A DNA stretch of 15,929 nucleotides from JBCCFK01 sp965262315 (GTDB lineage Bacteria; Actinomycetota; Acidimicrobiia; Acidimicrobiales; UBA8592), in the NCBI GenBank assembly GCA_965262315.1, contig CBDHFJ010000167.1, positions 1-15,929 of the forward strand. The letters are read 5' to 3'. Positions 6,829-14,062 of this stretch are shown piece by piece; within the stretch, counting starts at the first letter, position 1; the number at the start of each line of letters is the position of its first letter. The notes beneath the pieces were generated by a model, which saw only the letters and a program-made list of their open reading frames with translations, ran no database searches and was not told the DNA's origin. Made by a program: the position numbers and the translations under genes.

Positions 6829-7688
6829 ACAGCGACGACCGATACATCGACCTCCTCAAGGACGTGTTGGCCAATCGTCACGCCGCCGGGGTGGGCCCAC
6901 GGATGCGGTACCTCCTGGACTGCATCGACCCCGACCTCGTTCGGGAGACACGGCTCCAACGGTCGCCTCGTGACGAGGAAGGCCGAATCACGTTCGACAT
7001 CGGCTACTTCCGGGATCTCGACCTCCGCGAACCCGAGGCCGTCGTCGGGGTCCGGGAGGAGCCCGGCGGCCGCTACTGGTGGGAACACACCCTGGGATTC
7101 CCGTTCACGATGGTCTCGCCCGAGCGGCTCGACAACGTGGAGTTCGCGGTTCGCACCGTCATCGACGAGGGCATCCCCGGCGATGTCCTCGAGTCGGGCG
7201 TGTGGCGCGGTGGGGTGGCGATTCTCGTCCAGGCCCTGCTGACGTCGCTGGGGGAGGCTCATCGCCAGGTCTGGTTGGCCGACTCGTTCGAGGGTCTGCC
7301 AGCGCCGAGCCACGATCAGGATCGCGGCCTTGCGCTCGACCTCAACTGGATGCTGCCGGCGAGTGTGCCCGAGGTGCAGGCGAACTTCGAAGCGTTCGGG
7401 CTGCTCACCGACAACGTGCGATTCCTCGAGGGCTACTTCGAGGACACGATGCCGGCTGCGCCGGTCGAGCAGCTGGCGGTGCTCCGGCTCGATGGCGACT
7501 ACTACAGCTCGACGATCGAAGTGCTGGAGCCCATGTACGACTTCGTGTCGCCGGGCGGGTTCGTCATCGTCGACGACTACGGCTACCACGAGGGATGCCG
7601 CAACGCGGTGCACGACTTCCTCGACAGTCGGGCGCTGACTCCCGAGATCGTGCGAATCGACGACCACGGTGTCTACTGGCGGACCTGA
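6825..7688 (+). CDS. TylF/MycF-type (macrocin O-methyltransferase family) sugar O-methyltransferase
   Basis: 287 residues, the usual length for the TylF family (PF05711), which transfers a methyl group from SAM to a sugar hydroxyl using Mg2+. Visible signatures: ESGVWRGG (123-130, SAM binding), DSFEGLP (153-159), LRLDGDYYSST (220-230), and VDDYG with GCRNAV (249-261). The Asp residues in DGD and DDYG correspond to the family's metal-binding and catalytic positions. The start ATG overlaps the preceding stop as ATGA. In this locus the likely target is a hydroxyl on the surface glycan, either capping the chain or decorating repeat units, rather than a macrolide; no polyketide genes are present. 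It converges with the minus-strand operon with 6 nt between stops. Confidence 0.92.
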   Translation: MNSDDRYIDLLKDVLANRHAAGVGPRMRYLLDCIDPDLVRETRLQRSPRDEEGRITFDIGYFRDLDLREPEAVVGVREEPGGRYWWEHTLGFPFTMVSPERLDNVEFAVRTVIDEGIPGDVLESGVWRGGVAILVQALLTSLGEAHRQVWLADSFEGLPAPSHDQDRGLALDLNWMLPASVPEVQANFEAFGLLTDNVRFLEGYFEDTMPAAPVEQLAVLRLDGDYYSSTIEVLEPMYDFVSPGGFVIVDDYGYHEGCRNAVHDFLDSRALTPEIVRIDDHGVYWRT

Positions 7689-7694
7689 GGTGGC

Positions 7695-8339
7695 CTACCT
7701 CGTCCGCCGAAGATAGCCCGTCGGATTCCAGGTGATCAGGAAGTCCTCGCGCCCACGGTCGATCTCGAATCGAGGGTCCTCGGCCACGAACGCCTCGATC
7801 GCCTCGTAGGGGCCCGGATCCGGACCGACGTCGAGGCCGTGGTGGCAAATCCCGTCCTCGACGATCAAGTATGAGTCGGGCGTGACGAGATCGGCGAATG
7901 CTCGGCAGACCGCGAGGGTGTTGCTGAAGGAGTGCGCCGAGTCTTCGATGACCATCGTGCAGGTCGATCCGGCGACCGCGGCTGCGATCGCGTCGCGATG
8001 ATCGAGGGCGTCGCCATCGAGAACGGTGACACGGGGGTGGTCTCGCACACGCTGATCCACTCGCTCGGGGCGGAGCTCGACGGCGATGACCTGGCCGTGG
8101 TCGAGCAGATCACACAGGTGTGCCAGCATCAGGGTCGATCCGCCGGCGTTGACGCCGATCTCGATGATCCACTCTGGCCGAAGGGCCACGACCATCTCCT
8201 GATATACCCAGGCGTCAACGGGGCTCTTCCATGCTTGGACGCCGAAGTACGTGGATCGTTGCATGATGCGGTCCTGCATCACAGCAAGCACGTCACGCAG
8301 TGGCTCGTCGAGGCGGTGTTCCATGCCTTCGTCGTTCAT
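7695..8339 (-). CDS. CmcI-type (cephalosporin hydroxylase family) SAM-dependent methyltransferase
   Basis: 214 residues from the ATG at 8339. Signatures of PF04989 are IIEIGVNAGGS (58-68, SAM binding), VIAVELRP (84-91), IEDSAHS (131-137), VEDG (160-163) and the C-terminal ITWNPTGYLRR (202-212). Despite the family name, members such as CmcI and the rhamnosyl O-methyltransferases of mycobacterial glycolipids act as methyltransferases; a glycan hydroxyl is the likely acceptor here. The open frame continues upstream to 8732, but that part is a shadow of the lactonase gene. The start is fixed by a very strong ribosome site. It is the last gene of the minus-strand operon, 28 nt after the lactonase. 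Confidence 0.88.
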   Translation of the reverse strand: MNDEGMEHRLDEPLRDVLAVMQDRIMQRSTYFGVQAWKSPVDAWVYQEMVVALRPEWIIEIGVNAGGSTLMLAHLCDLLDHGQVIAVELRPERVDQRVRDHPRVTVLDGDALDHRDAIAAAVAGSTCTMVIEDSAHSFSNTLAVCRAFADLVTPDSYLIVEDGICHHGLDVGPDPGPYEAIEAFVAEDPRFEIDRGREDFLITWNPTGYLRRTR

Positions 8340-8342
8340 AGG

Positions 8343-8351
8343 CCCTCCTCC
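8343..8351 (-). promoter_or_regulatory. Strong ribosome binding site for the CmcI-type gene
   Basis: The minus strand reads GGAGGAGGG just before the ATG at 8339, with GGAGG 7 nt from the start. It is the best ribosome site in the window and shows the long upstream extension of the frame is not translated. Confidence 0.8.
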
Positions 8352-8367
8352 GGGCAAAGCGGATCGT

Positions 8368-9180
8368 TCACAGCGACGCTCCGACGAGTCGGAACACGGC
8401 TCCGTCGAGGGGTGTCCCGGGCGAGTCGGTTGCTGCGGTCGTGATGGAGAGGGTGCCGTCGGGGCCGAACACACAGCAGCTGACGTTCTGCGCGTCGACG
8501 TCGACCTGCCCCAGCACGGTGCCGTCGAGGGCGATGCGGCGCACGCAGCGCCCGCCCCACAGCGCCACCCAGATTGCCCCGTCGGGGCCGAGGCACATGC
8601 CATCGGGCGAGCCGTCAGCGGGGTCGATGGTGGCGACGACTCGGCGATTGCGCATCGATCCGGTGTCGAGGTCGTAGTCGAACGCGGCGATCTCGTGCGT
8701 CGGCGTGTCGATGTAGAACATCGTTTCGCCATCGGGTGTCCAGTCGAGGCCGTTCGAGATCGTCACCGGCTCGAGGAGCGTGCGCAGCGAAGTGCCGTCC
8801 CAGCTGAACAGCTGACCGCGGTCGGCCTCGGCGTCGAAGGCCATGGTGCCCACCACCATTCGGCCGCGGGGGTCCAGCTTGCCGTCGTTGGTGCGGACGT
8901 CGTCGTCCACCGGCAGTCGCACGAGCTCTTCGCGGGTCGACCAACCCGAGACCAGGGTCAAGCGGTCGCGCTCTGCCACCACCCACTCGTCGCCGCCACG
9001 ATGGGCGATGCAGCCGACCGTGCTCGCCGCCTGCCAGATCACCTGATCGTCGCCGTCGTCAGTGGTGGCGTGGACGTGGCCCGCGAGGATGTCCACCCAG
9101 AGCAGCCGGTGGTGGACCGGGTCCCACACCGGGCCTTCGCCGAGTTCCGCTCCGGCCGCGAACAGGACGTCGGCGCGCAC
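8368..9180 (-). CDS. SMP-30/gluconolactonase/LRE family lactonase
   Basis: 270 residues, a six-bladed beta-propeller of usual family length. Family members are divalent-metal enzymes that open sugar lactones to aldonic acids. The ligands known from human SMP30 (Glu18, Asn154, Asp204) and its substrate residues (Arg101, Asn103) all have clear counterparts: Glu15 in LGEGPVWD, Asn143 in SNGLDW, Asp193 in SPDGMC, and Arg96/Asn98 in RTNDGK. It should therefore be active. The start is a GTG, one base after the SDR stop codon, so it is translationally coupled. A lactonase inside a glycan operon suggests that a sugar lactone is formed nearby, plausibly by the SDR upstream. The actual sugar is unknown. 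Confidence 0.9.
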   Translation of the reverse strand: MRADVLFAAGAELGEGPVWDPVHHRLLWVDILAGHVHATTDDGDDQVIWQAASTVGCIAHRGGDEWVVAERDRLTLVSGWSTREELVRLPVDDDVRTNDGKLDPRGRMVVGTMAFDAEADRGQLFSWDGTSLRTLLEPVTISNGLDWTPDGETMFYIDTPTHEIAAFDYDLDTGSMRNRRVVATIDPADGSPDGMCLGPDGAIWVALWGGRCVRRIALDGTVLGQVDVDAQNVSCCVFGPDGTLSITTAATDSPGTPLDGAVFRLVGASL

Positions 9181-9181
9181 G

Positions 9182-9931
9182 CTATTCGGTGCTGAGGCGG
9201 GCCGTGGCGCCGCCGTCGACCACGAGCGCCTGGCCGGTCATGAAGGTGGCGCCACCGTCGGGCTTGGACAGAAAGAGGATGGTCTCGGCGATCTCCTCGG
9301 GCAGGCCGACGGCCTGGAGCGGTGTGCGCTCGAGCAGCTCGCGCAGGTTGCCCCCGGGTCCGTCGGGGTGGGGTCGGCGCCCGAGGCCGGCACGGAGCAT
9401 CTCGGTGTCCACCGCGCCGGGGAGCACGGCGTTGCACCGGACGCCTCGGTCGGCGAGCTCCACCGCGGCCGCCCTCGTCAGGGCCACGAGCGCGCCCTTC
9501 GAGGCGGCATAGGCACCGATGTTGGCCGAGGTGGCCACGGCGTGGACCGACGACACGTTGACCACGGCCCCCTTGCCCTCGACGAGGGCGTCGTAGGCCT
9601 GGCGCATGCAGATGAACGCCGAACGGACGTTGGTGTTCATCACCAGCTCCCACTCGTCGTCGCTGGTCTCGGCGAGCGACTTGTTGAGCTGCATGGCGGC
9701 GTTGTTGACCAGGGCGTCCAGCGGGCGGCCGGCGACCGACTCGCGAACGGCGCCCTCGATGGCGGCGCTGTCGGAGATGTCGCAGTTCCAGTACCCGATG
9801 CGATCGGCGATGTCGGCGGGCGGGTCGGTGCGATCGAAGCCGATCACCTCCCACCCGTCGGCGAGGAAGGCCCGAGCCGTGGCGGCGCCGATGCCGCCGG
9901 ACACGCCGGTGAGCAGCACTCGCCGAGTCAT
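9182..9931 (-). CDS. Short-chain dehydrogenase/reductase (classical SDR)
   Basis: 249 residues from the ATG at 9931, a standard classical SDR length. All key motifs are intact: TGVSGGIG (8-15, NAD(P) binding), CDIS (50-53), NNAA (76-79), Ser127/Ser128 in NVSSVH, YAASK giving Tyr141 and Lys145, and Asn101. FDR at 32-34 after the second strand favours NAD(H), as an acidic residue usually does. The C-terminus ends in the typical VVDGG. It overlaps the dehydrogenase upstream by 4 nt and sits 1 nt before the lactonase. Many classical SDRs of this kind oxidise a sugar at C1 to a lactone, which would supply the lactonase; ketone reduction is equally possible. The open frame extends further upstream only as a shadow. 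Confidence 0.93.
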   Translation of the reverse strand: MTRRVLLTGVSGGIGAATARAFLADGWEVIGFDRTDPPADIADRIGYWNCDISDSAAIEGAVRESVAGRPLDALVNNAAMQLNKSLAETSDDEWELVMNTNVRSAFICMRQAYDALVEGKGAVVNVSSVHAVATSANIGAYAASKGALVALTRAAAVELADRGVRCNAVLPGAVDTEMLRAGLGRRPHPDGPGGNLRELLERTPLQAVGLPEEIAETILFLSKPDGGATFMTGQALVVDGGATARLSTE

Positions 9932-10857
9932 GCTCGCAGGCCCTCCACCAGGTTGGCGATCGATGCCTCGTGGGTCCGCTGGCATGCCTCCCAGGTGTTG
10001 GACGCGTTGTGGGAGCCCAGGATCACGTTGTCGTAGCCGGTGATCGGGTGGTCGCCGATGGGCTCGATCTCGTAGACGTCCAGCCCTGCGCCCGCGAGGT
10101 GGCCCGAGTCGAGGGCGGCCATGACCGCATCCAGCACGACCACCGGACCGCGCCCCACGTTGACCAGCCACGATCCCTCGGGCATCGCACCCAGGATCGT
10201 GTGGTCGACCAGCCCACGGGTGTGGTCGTTGAGCGGGCAGGTGACGATGAGCACGTCGATGTCGGCGACGAGTGATGCGAGGTCGCCGTGGGCCACGCCG
10301 CGGTCGGCACACCATGCCGCGGCGTCGGGAGCCGGGTCGACACCGCCGACCGTGAGGCCGAGCGCGAGCAGCTTGTCCACGAGCGACCGACCGATGTTGC
10401 CGAGACCGAGCACACACGCCTTCAGCGAGCCCAGTGATCGGCCGACCGGCTTGGGCCACCCGCCACCGCGGATCTCACGGTCCACGGTGGTGAGGCCCCG
10501 GACGAGCGCAAGCAGGTACCCGAGCGCCTGCTCGGCGACCTCGTTGCCGAACATGCCGGGTGTGTTGGTCACCCGGATGCCCTTGGCGGCCGCGTGGTCC
10601 AGGTCGATGGCGTCGAGCCCGATGCCCCACTTGGAGATCACCTTGAGATCGGGGAGCGCGTCGAGGACCCGAGCATCGAAGTGGTCGTCGCCGGCGATCA
10701 CGCCGTCGATGCCCGCCATGGCGGCGATGAGATCGTCGCCCACCAGCTCCTGGCCCGGCACGTCAGGCAGCACGACCTCGTGGCCGGCGTCCTCGAGGGC
10801 CGCACGGTGCAGCTCGATGTCGCGCTGGAGATGGCCGCACGTGACGGCAACCCTCAT
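9928..10857 (-). CDS. D-isomer-specific 2-hydroxyacid dehydrogenase (phosphoglycerate dehydrogenase-like)
   Basis: 309 residues from the ATG at 10857; an earlier start at 10881 would add 8 residues overlapping the upstream gene. The NAD-binding motif is GLGNIG (151-156). The catalytic set is complete: Arg236 in NVGRGP, Glu265 in YEIEP, and His283 in GSHNAS. VDP at 173-175 places an Asp after the second Rossmann strand, favouring NAD over NADP. There is no C-terminal ACT regulatory domain, so this is not the long form of serine-pathway SerA. It would interconvert a D-2-hydroxyacid and a 2-oxoacid. Its place between the cytidylyltransferase and the SDR, with 4-nt overlaps on both sides, suggests the substrate is a sugar acid of the pathway. 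Confidence 0.9.
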   Translation of the reverse strand: MRVAVTCGHLQRDIELHRAALEDAGHEVVLPDVPGQELVGDDLIAAMAGIDGVIAGDDHFDARVLDALPDLKVISKWGIGLDAIDLDHAAAKGIRVTNTPGMFGNEVAEQALGYLLALVRGLTTVDREIRGGGWPKPVGRSLGSLKACVLGLGNIGRSLVDKLLALGLTVGGVDPAPDAAAWCADRGVAHGDLASLVADIDVLIVTCPLNDHTRGLVDHTILGAMPEGSWLVNVGRGPVVVLDAVMAALDSGHLAGAGLDVYEIEPIGDHPITGYDNVILGSHNASNTWEACQRTHEASIANLVEGLRA

Positions 10858-11525
10858 GAGCCCTCCCGGGTGAGCCGCCATGCGGCCTCGGCGATGAGGA
10901 AGTCCGCTTCCTCATCGATGTCCATGGCCTCGACGGGGTCCATCTCGAGCATCTTGGCGTTCGCTCCGATCCGGTTTCCCGTCGTTGCGATCAGGTCACG
11001 CTCGAACACGAAGATGCAGGAGTTCTCGATGTAGAGCGGGGGGAGATCCTGGGTGCGCAGCAGCACCTTCGGGTCGTGGTTGACGGGCTCGGGCCCGGGT
11101 GACCACAGTCGCTGCTGCAGCCGAGTCACGGAGAAGACCGAGTCGCACTCGGGATCATCCAGGTAGAGCCGCATCGCGGCCGACACCGTCTCGGCTCGCA
11201 ACAGTGGGTTGGTCGAGTGTGTCTGCACGATCACGTCGGCGTCGGTGTGGCCGAGATCGTGCTCGATGATGCTGTTCATCGGGATCTCGCCGGCCGTGAG
11301 GTGATCGGGCCGCTCGACGAGCTTCACCTGGGGGAACGTCTCGGCGCACTGTTCCTGGATGGTGGGGCTGTCGGTGTCGATCAGGATCTCGTCGATCTCG
11401 GGAACCGCGAGAAGCGTCCGGACGACATGGTGGAACAGAGGAGCGTCGCCAAACATGCGGTAGTTCTTGCCGGGGACTCGTTCGCTGGTGTGCCGCATGG
11501 GCACCAGGGCGGCGGCGCGGGTCAT
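10854..11525 (-). CDS. CMP-sugar (acylneuraminate/Kdo-type) cytidylyltransferase
   Basis: 223 residues from the ATG at 11525, close to the usual 220-250 of the family (PF02348). Such enzymes activate ulosonic acids (sialic, legionaminic, pseudaminic, Kdo) as CMP-sugars from CTP. The N-terminal nucleotide loop is MRHTSERVPGKN (10-21), related to the family's R-x-G-S-K-R-I-P-x-K-N. A later QTHSTNPLL (101-109) stands in place of the common LQPTSPL, and the metal-binding MDIDEEADF (201-209) is intact. The two variant motifs suggest a substrate differing from standard sialic acid. It overlaps both neighbours by 4 nt. No NeuB or KdsA-type synthase is present in the window. A phosphonate or other acid substrate cannot be excluded. 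Confidence 0.88.
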   Translation of the reverse strand: MTRAAALVPMRHTSERVPGKNYRMFGDAPLFHHVVRTLLAVPEIDEILIDTDSPTIQEQCAETFPQVKLVERPDHLTAGEIPMNSIIEHDLGHTDADVIVQTHSTNPLLRAETVSAAMRLYLDDPECDSVFSVTRLQQRLWSPGPEPVNHDPKVLLRTQDLPPLYIENSCIFVFERDLIATTGNRIGANAKMLEMDPVEAMDIDEEADFLIAEAAWRLTREGS

Positions 11526-12403
11526 TTGGGGCGGGGGTAGTACATCCGACGCACGACCTCGGCCGAGTCGCCCGACGGCGCACGATGCCCCATGTATGCG
11601 CCCGCGAACTGGGCGAACCGGAAGCGGGCACACGAGCCGGCGGCACTCAGCTGTCGTTCCTGGCGAGCCGCCTTGAGGTCGTTGGCCAGGTTGGTGGTGA
11701 ACAGGCGTGCGGCCCGCTGGAGGCTCATGTCACCCCGTCCGAAGATCTCGGTGTAGGCCATGGCTTCGCGTCGGTACCGGTTCATCGTCTGGCGGAAGTG
11801 CTCGCGATGGACGTGGACGATCTGTGCGTCGGCGACGTATGCGATCTTGGCGCCGTCGGCGAGGACGTGGCGACCGAAGGCGATGTCCTCGAGGCCGGTC
11901 AGGGTCTCGTCGTAGGGGTGCCGCTCCCAGATCGTGCGCCGGACCGCGCAGTTGGCGTTGTTGCAGAATGGGTGCTTCTGGTCGAGGTCGCTTTCCGGCG
12001 GGAACCAGTCGGCCAGGAGCTGGACTTCGGAGTAGTTGCTTCCGTCGTCGCCGGTCTGGCCGCCGTAGCTCAGCCCCACGGCGGGATCCTCGAACGGCGC
12101 GACCAGGCGTTCGATCCAGTGGTCCGACGTGGGGTACACGTGCGCGCTGGCGAAGATCAGGATGTCGCCCTTCGCTCGTTCGCAGCCGATGTTGAGGGCG
12201 CCGCCGAACGTGAAGTCGCCCGGGGGGATGTGCACGATCGACGCGCCGTAGGTCTCGCCGATGCGGACCGAATCGTCGGTCGACCCCGAGTCGACGAGCA
12301 CGATCTCGTCCACCGGCTCGGTCTGTTGCTGGAGGCTCTCGAAGAGCCGGGGCAGGTGTTCGGCTTCGTTCAGAGCCCGAACGACGATCGACGTGCGCAC
12401 CAC
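11522..12403 (-). CDS. Family 2 glycosyltransferase (rhamnosyltransferase-like subgroup)
   Basis: 293 residues with no transmembrane segment. It has VVRALNEAEHL (7-17), LVDSGSTD (36-43), FTFGGALNIG (64-73), ASAH (85-88) at the DXD position, and LEDIAFGRH (171-179) with the catalytic acidic pair. The FTFGGALN and SAH combination is typical of a GT2 subgroup often annotated as rhamnosyl- or dTDP-sugar transferases. The start is a GTG at 12403 or a second GTG at 12400; an AAGAGG sits 5 or 8 nt upstream respectively, so the second gives the more usual spacing. It leads the six-gene pathway module and overlaps the cytidylyltransferase by 4 nt. Confidence 0.9.
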   Translation of the reverse strand: MVRTSIVVRALNEAEHLPRLFESLQQQTEPVDEIVLVDSGSTDDSVRIGETYGASIVHIPPGDFTFGGALNIGCERAKGDILIFASAHVYPTSDHWIERLVAPFEDPAVGLSYGGQTGDDGSNYSEVQLLADWFPPESDLDQKHPFCNNANCAVRRTIWERHPYDETLTGLEDIAFGRHVLADGAKIAYVADAQIVHVHREHFRQTMNRYRREAMAYTEIFGRGDMSLQRAARLFTTNLANDLKAARQERQLSAAGSCARFRFAQFAGAYMGHRAPSGDSAEVVRRMYYPRPK

Positions 12404-12408
12404 CAGTA

Positions 12409-12414
12409 CCTCTT
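12409..12414 (-). promoter_or_regulatory. Ribosome binding site of the GT2 with tandem GTG start
   Basis: AAGAGG on the minus strand lies before two consecutive GTG codons (12403 and 12400). Spacing to the second is 8 nt. An independent ribosome site here, after an 81-nt gap, contrasts with the overlapping junctions downstream. Confidence 0.5.
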
Positions 12415-12436
12415 CAACGCGGACACGAGCACGCCC

Positions 12437-12454
12437 GGGAACCGGGCGGTTCCC
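12437..12454 (-). terminator. GC-rich hairpin between operon genes (terminator or processing site)
   Basis: A perfect 7-bp inverted repeat, GGGAACC with GGTTCCC around a 4-nt loop, lies in the only sizeable gap of the minus-strand operon. No T-run follows, so it is not a classical intrinsic terminator. It could attenuate, protect or process the transcript. Confidence 0.35.
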
Positions 12455-12484
12455 AAGGCTACTGGCACCCGGATCGAGGATGGT

Positions 12485-14062
12485 TCAGCCCGGTGAGACG
12501 GCCGCCCGGATCTCGGCCACCAGCGCGTCGACCGCGTCGGCCCCGAGGTCGGCAGCCCGGCCGACGAGCGCCCGGATGGTCTGGGCTTCGTCGTCGTCGG
12601 GTCCGCCCCCGTCCACCACGTCGGCCAGTCGGACCGCTCCGGTGGGTGTGCCGCGATCGGTGGCGGCGCGAGCGGCGCGCGAAGTCCACGCCCACGGCGA
12701 CCCGGTCCTGGCCCGGCCGGGGCCTGGTCGGACGACGGTGAAGGCCGCGAGCGCGTCGACGTGCCGGTCTCCGATCGTGAGCGTGAGCCCGGAGCGGTCG
12801 GCGCCGGTCACACCCGCGAGCGGGCCGGGCGCTGTGTCGCCACGGAGGGTCACCCGGTCACCGAGCCCGAGTGAGACGGCCCGCAGGGCACCGGCCAGAC
12901 CGGGTCCCGTCAGCCGCAGGTCGGTGGCGATGCCGTGTGCGCGCAGGAGGTCGGCGAGGGCGATCGCGCCGAGCCCCGCGGCGGTTGACGAGGCCTCGAT
13001 CACCAGGGCGACCGGATGGGGCGTCCCGGCGTCGAGCATGTGCGCGCGTTCGCCCCACGGGGTGATTCGGACGCCGCCGACCACCCGCTGGAACGACACC
13101 GCGTCGTCGGGCACCGCTGCGGTCGGTGTCGCCTCGAGCACCTGACGGGCCTCGGTCAGGCGACGGCCCAGGTCGGTGTCGCCGGTCGGGCGCGGTGGTG
13201 GCGCAGGAACGTCGTCGGTGTGAGGGAAGGGAGCGTCGTCACCCGATGTCGGGGGCAGGGTCGGCGACGGGGCGGCGATCGTCCCGAACTCCACGGCGCC
13301 CGAGCCGTCGGCCGACGGCCCGGGGGATGACGGCCCCTCCTGCCGGTCGGTCCACCACTCGCGGCCCGCCGACGACAGCGTCAGGTACTCGTGGGCGCTG
13401 TCGAGGACCATCGACGTGGCCTTCTGGCGGTACGCGGCGACCACCGCAGCCGTGGGTACGAAGCGATACCCCCGGGAGAGCACCCGCATCCACGCCACGT
13501 AGTCCTCGCCGCCGGCGAGTCCCTCGGCGAAGCCGCCGGCCTCGATCAGGACGTCGCGCTTGACGATCGGTGCCGACACGATGAAGACGTTGCCCCCGGA
13601 AGACCCTGCGAAGTCGACCGTGACCAGGTCCCGAGAGGGGCCGGTGGGGCGCCAGCGGTGGGTCCCGGGCGGCACCGGATGCCAGTCGCCGAAGGCGCCT
13701 GCGAGCTGTGTCTCGCCCCGCTCCTCTGCAGCGGTGAGCGCCGCCACGCGCGTCCGGATCGCATCGGGCGCCAGCAGGTCATCGCCGTCGAGGAACGTGA
13801 TGAGGGTGCCGGTGGCCATCGCCGTGGCGATGTTGCGGACGGCGCCGAGCCCGACATTGGTCCGCAGCGCCACCGCCTCCACCCGTGGATCGACGAGTTG
13901 GTGCTCCACTGCGATGGCCAGGCTGTCGTCGGTGCCGGCGTCGTCGACCACCAGAATCTCCAGGTTGGTGTGGTCCTGTGATCGCACCGAGTGCAGGCAA
14001 TCGTCCAGGTAGCGGCCCTCGCCGAAACAGGGGATCACCACGGTGACGAGCGGGGCGATCAC
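12485..14062 (-). CDS. GT2 glycosyltransferase with disordered linker and unknown C-terminal domain
   Basis: 525 residues from a GTG at 14062 that overlaps the upstream stop as GTGA. The GT-A domain (about 5-215) shows VVIPCFGEG (8-16), VVDDAGTDD (38-46), the metal-binding DGDD (92-95) and GGEDY (184-188). It resembles the GT domain at 1317-2759, including the AYRQK motif. It continues into a Pro/Ser/Asp-rich linker of about 60-80 residues, probably disordered. A second part of about 200 residues follows, with alternating Val/Ile/Leu strands and Ala/Gly-rich helices. I do not recognise this second part, though it has the look of a Rossmann-like fold. The open frame runs upstream to 14584, but that extension is Arg-rich shadow of the neighbouring gene. 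No membrane segment. Confidence 0.85.
   Translation of the reverse strand: MIAPLVTVVIPCFGEGRYLDDCLHSVRSQDHTNLEILVVDDAGTDDSLAIAVEHQLVDPRVEAVALRTNVGLGAVRNIATAMATGTLITFLDGDDLLAPDAIRTRVAALTAAEERGETQLAGAFGDWHPVPPGTHRWRPTGPSRDLVTVDFAGSSGGNVFIVSAPIVKRDVLIEAGGFAEGLAGGEDYVAWMRVLSRGYRFVPTAAVVAAYRQKATSMVLDSAHEYLTLSSAGREWWTDRQEGPSSPGPSADGSGAVEFGTIAAPSPTLPPTSGDDAPFPHTDDVPAPPPRPTGDTDLGRRLTEARQVLEATPTAAVPDDAVSFQRVVGGVRITPWGERAHMLDAGTPHPVALVIEASSTAAGLGAIALADLLRAHGIATDLRLTGPGLAGALRAVSLGLGDRVTLRGDTAPGPLAGVTGADRSGLTLTIGDRHVDALAAFTVVRPGPGRARTGSPWAWTSRAARAATDRGTPTGAVRLADVVDGGGPDDDEAQTIRALVGRAADLGADAVDALVAEIRAAVSPG

Noticed and set aside
8340..8732. 131-residue N-terminal extension of the CmcI-type gene
   Set aside because: Ser/Thr/Arg/Pro-rich shadow of the lactonase; the strong ribosome site at 8343-8351 fixes the start at 8339.
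8251..9195. 314-residue open frame on the plus strand
   Set aside because: Antisense of the lactonase; no domain signature.
9062..10036. 324-residue open frame on the plus strand
   Set aside because: Antisense of the SDR and dehydrogenase genes, whose motifs are complete on the minus strand.
9932..10459. N-terminal extension of the SDR frame
   Set aside because: Shadow of the dehydrogenase gene; the SDR glycine motif lies 8 residues after the ATG at 9931, as usual.
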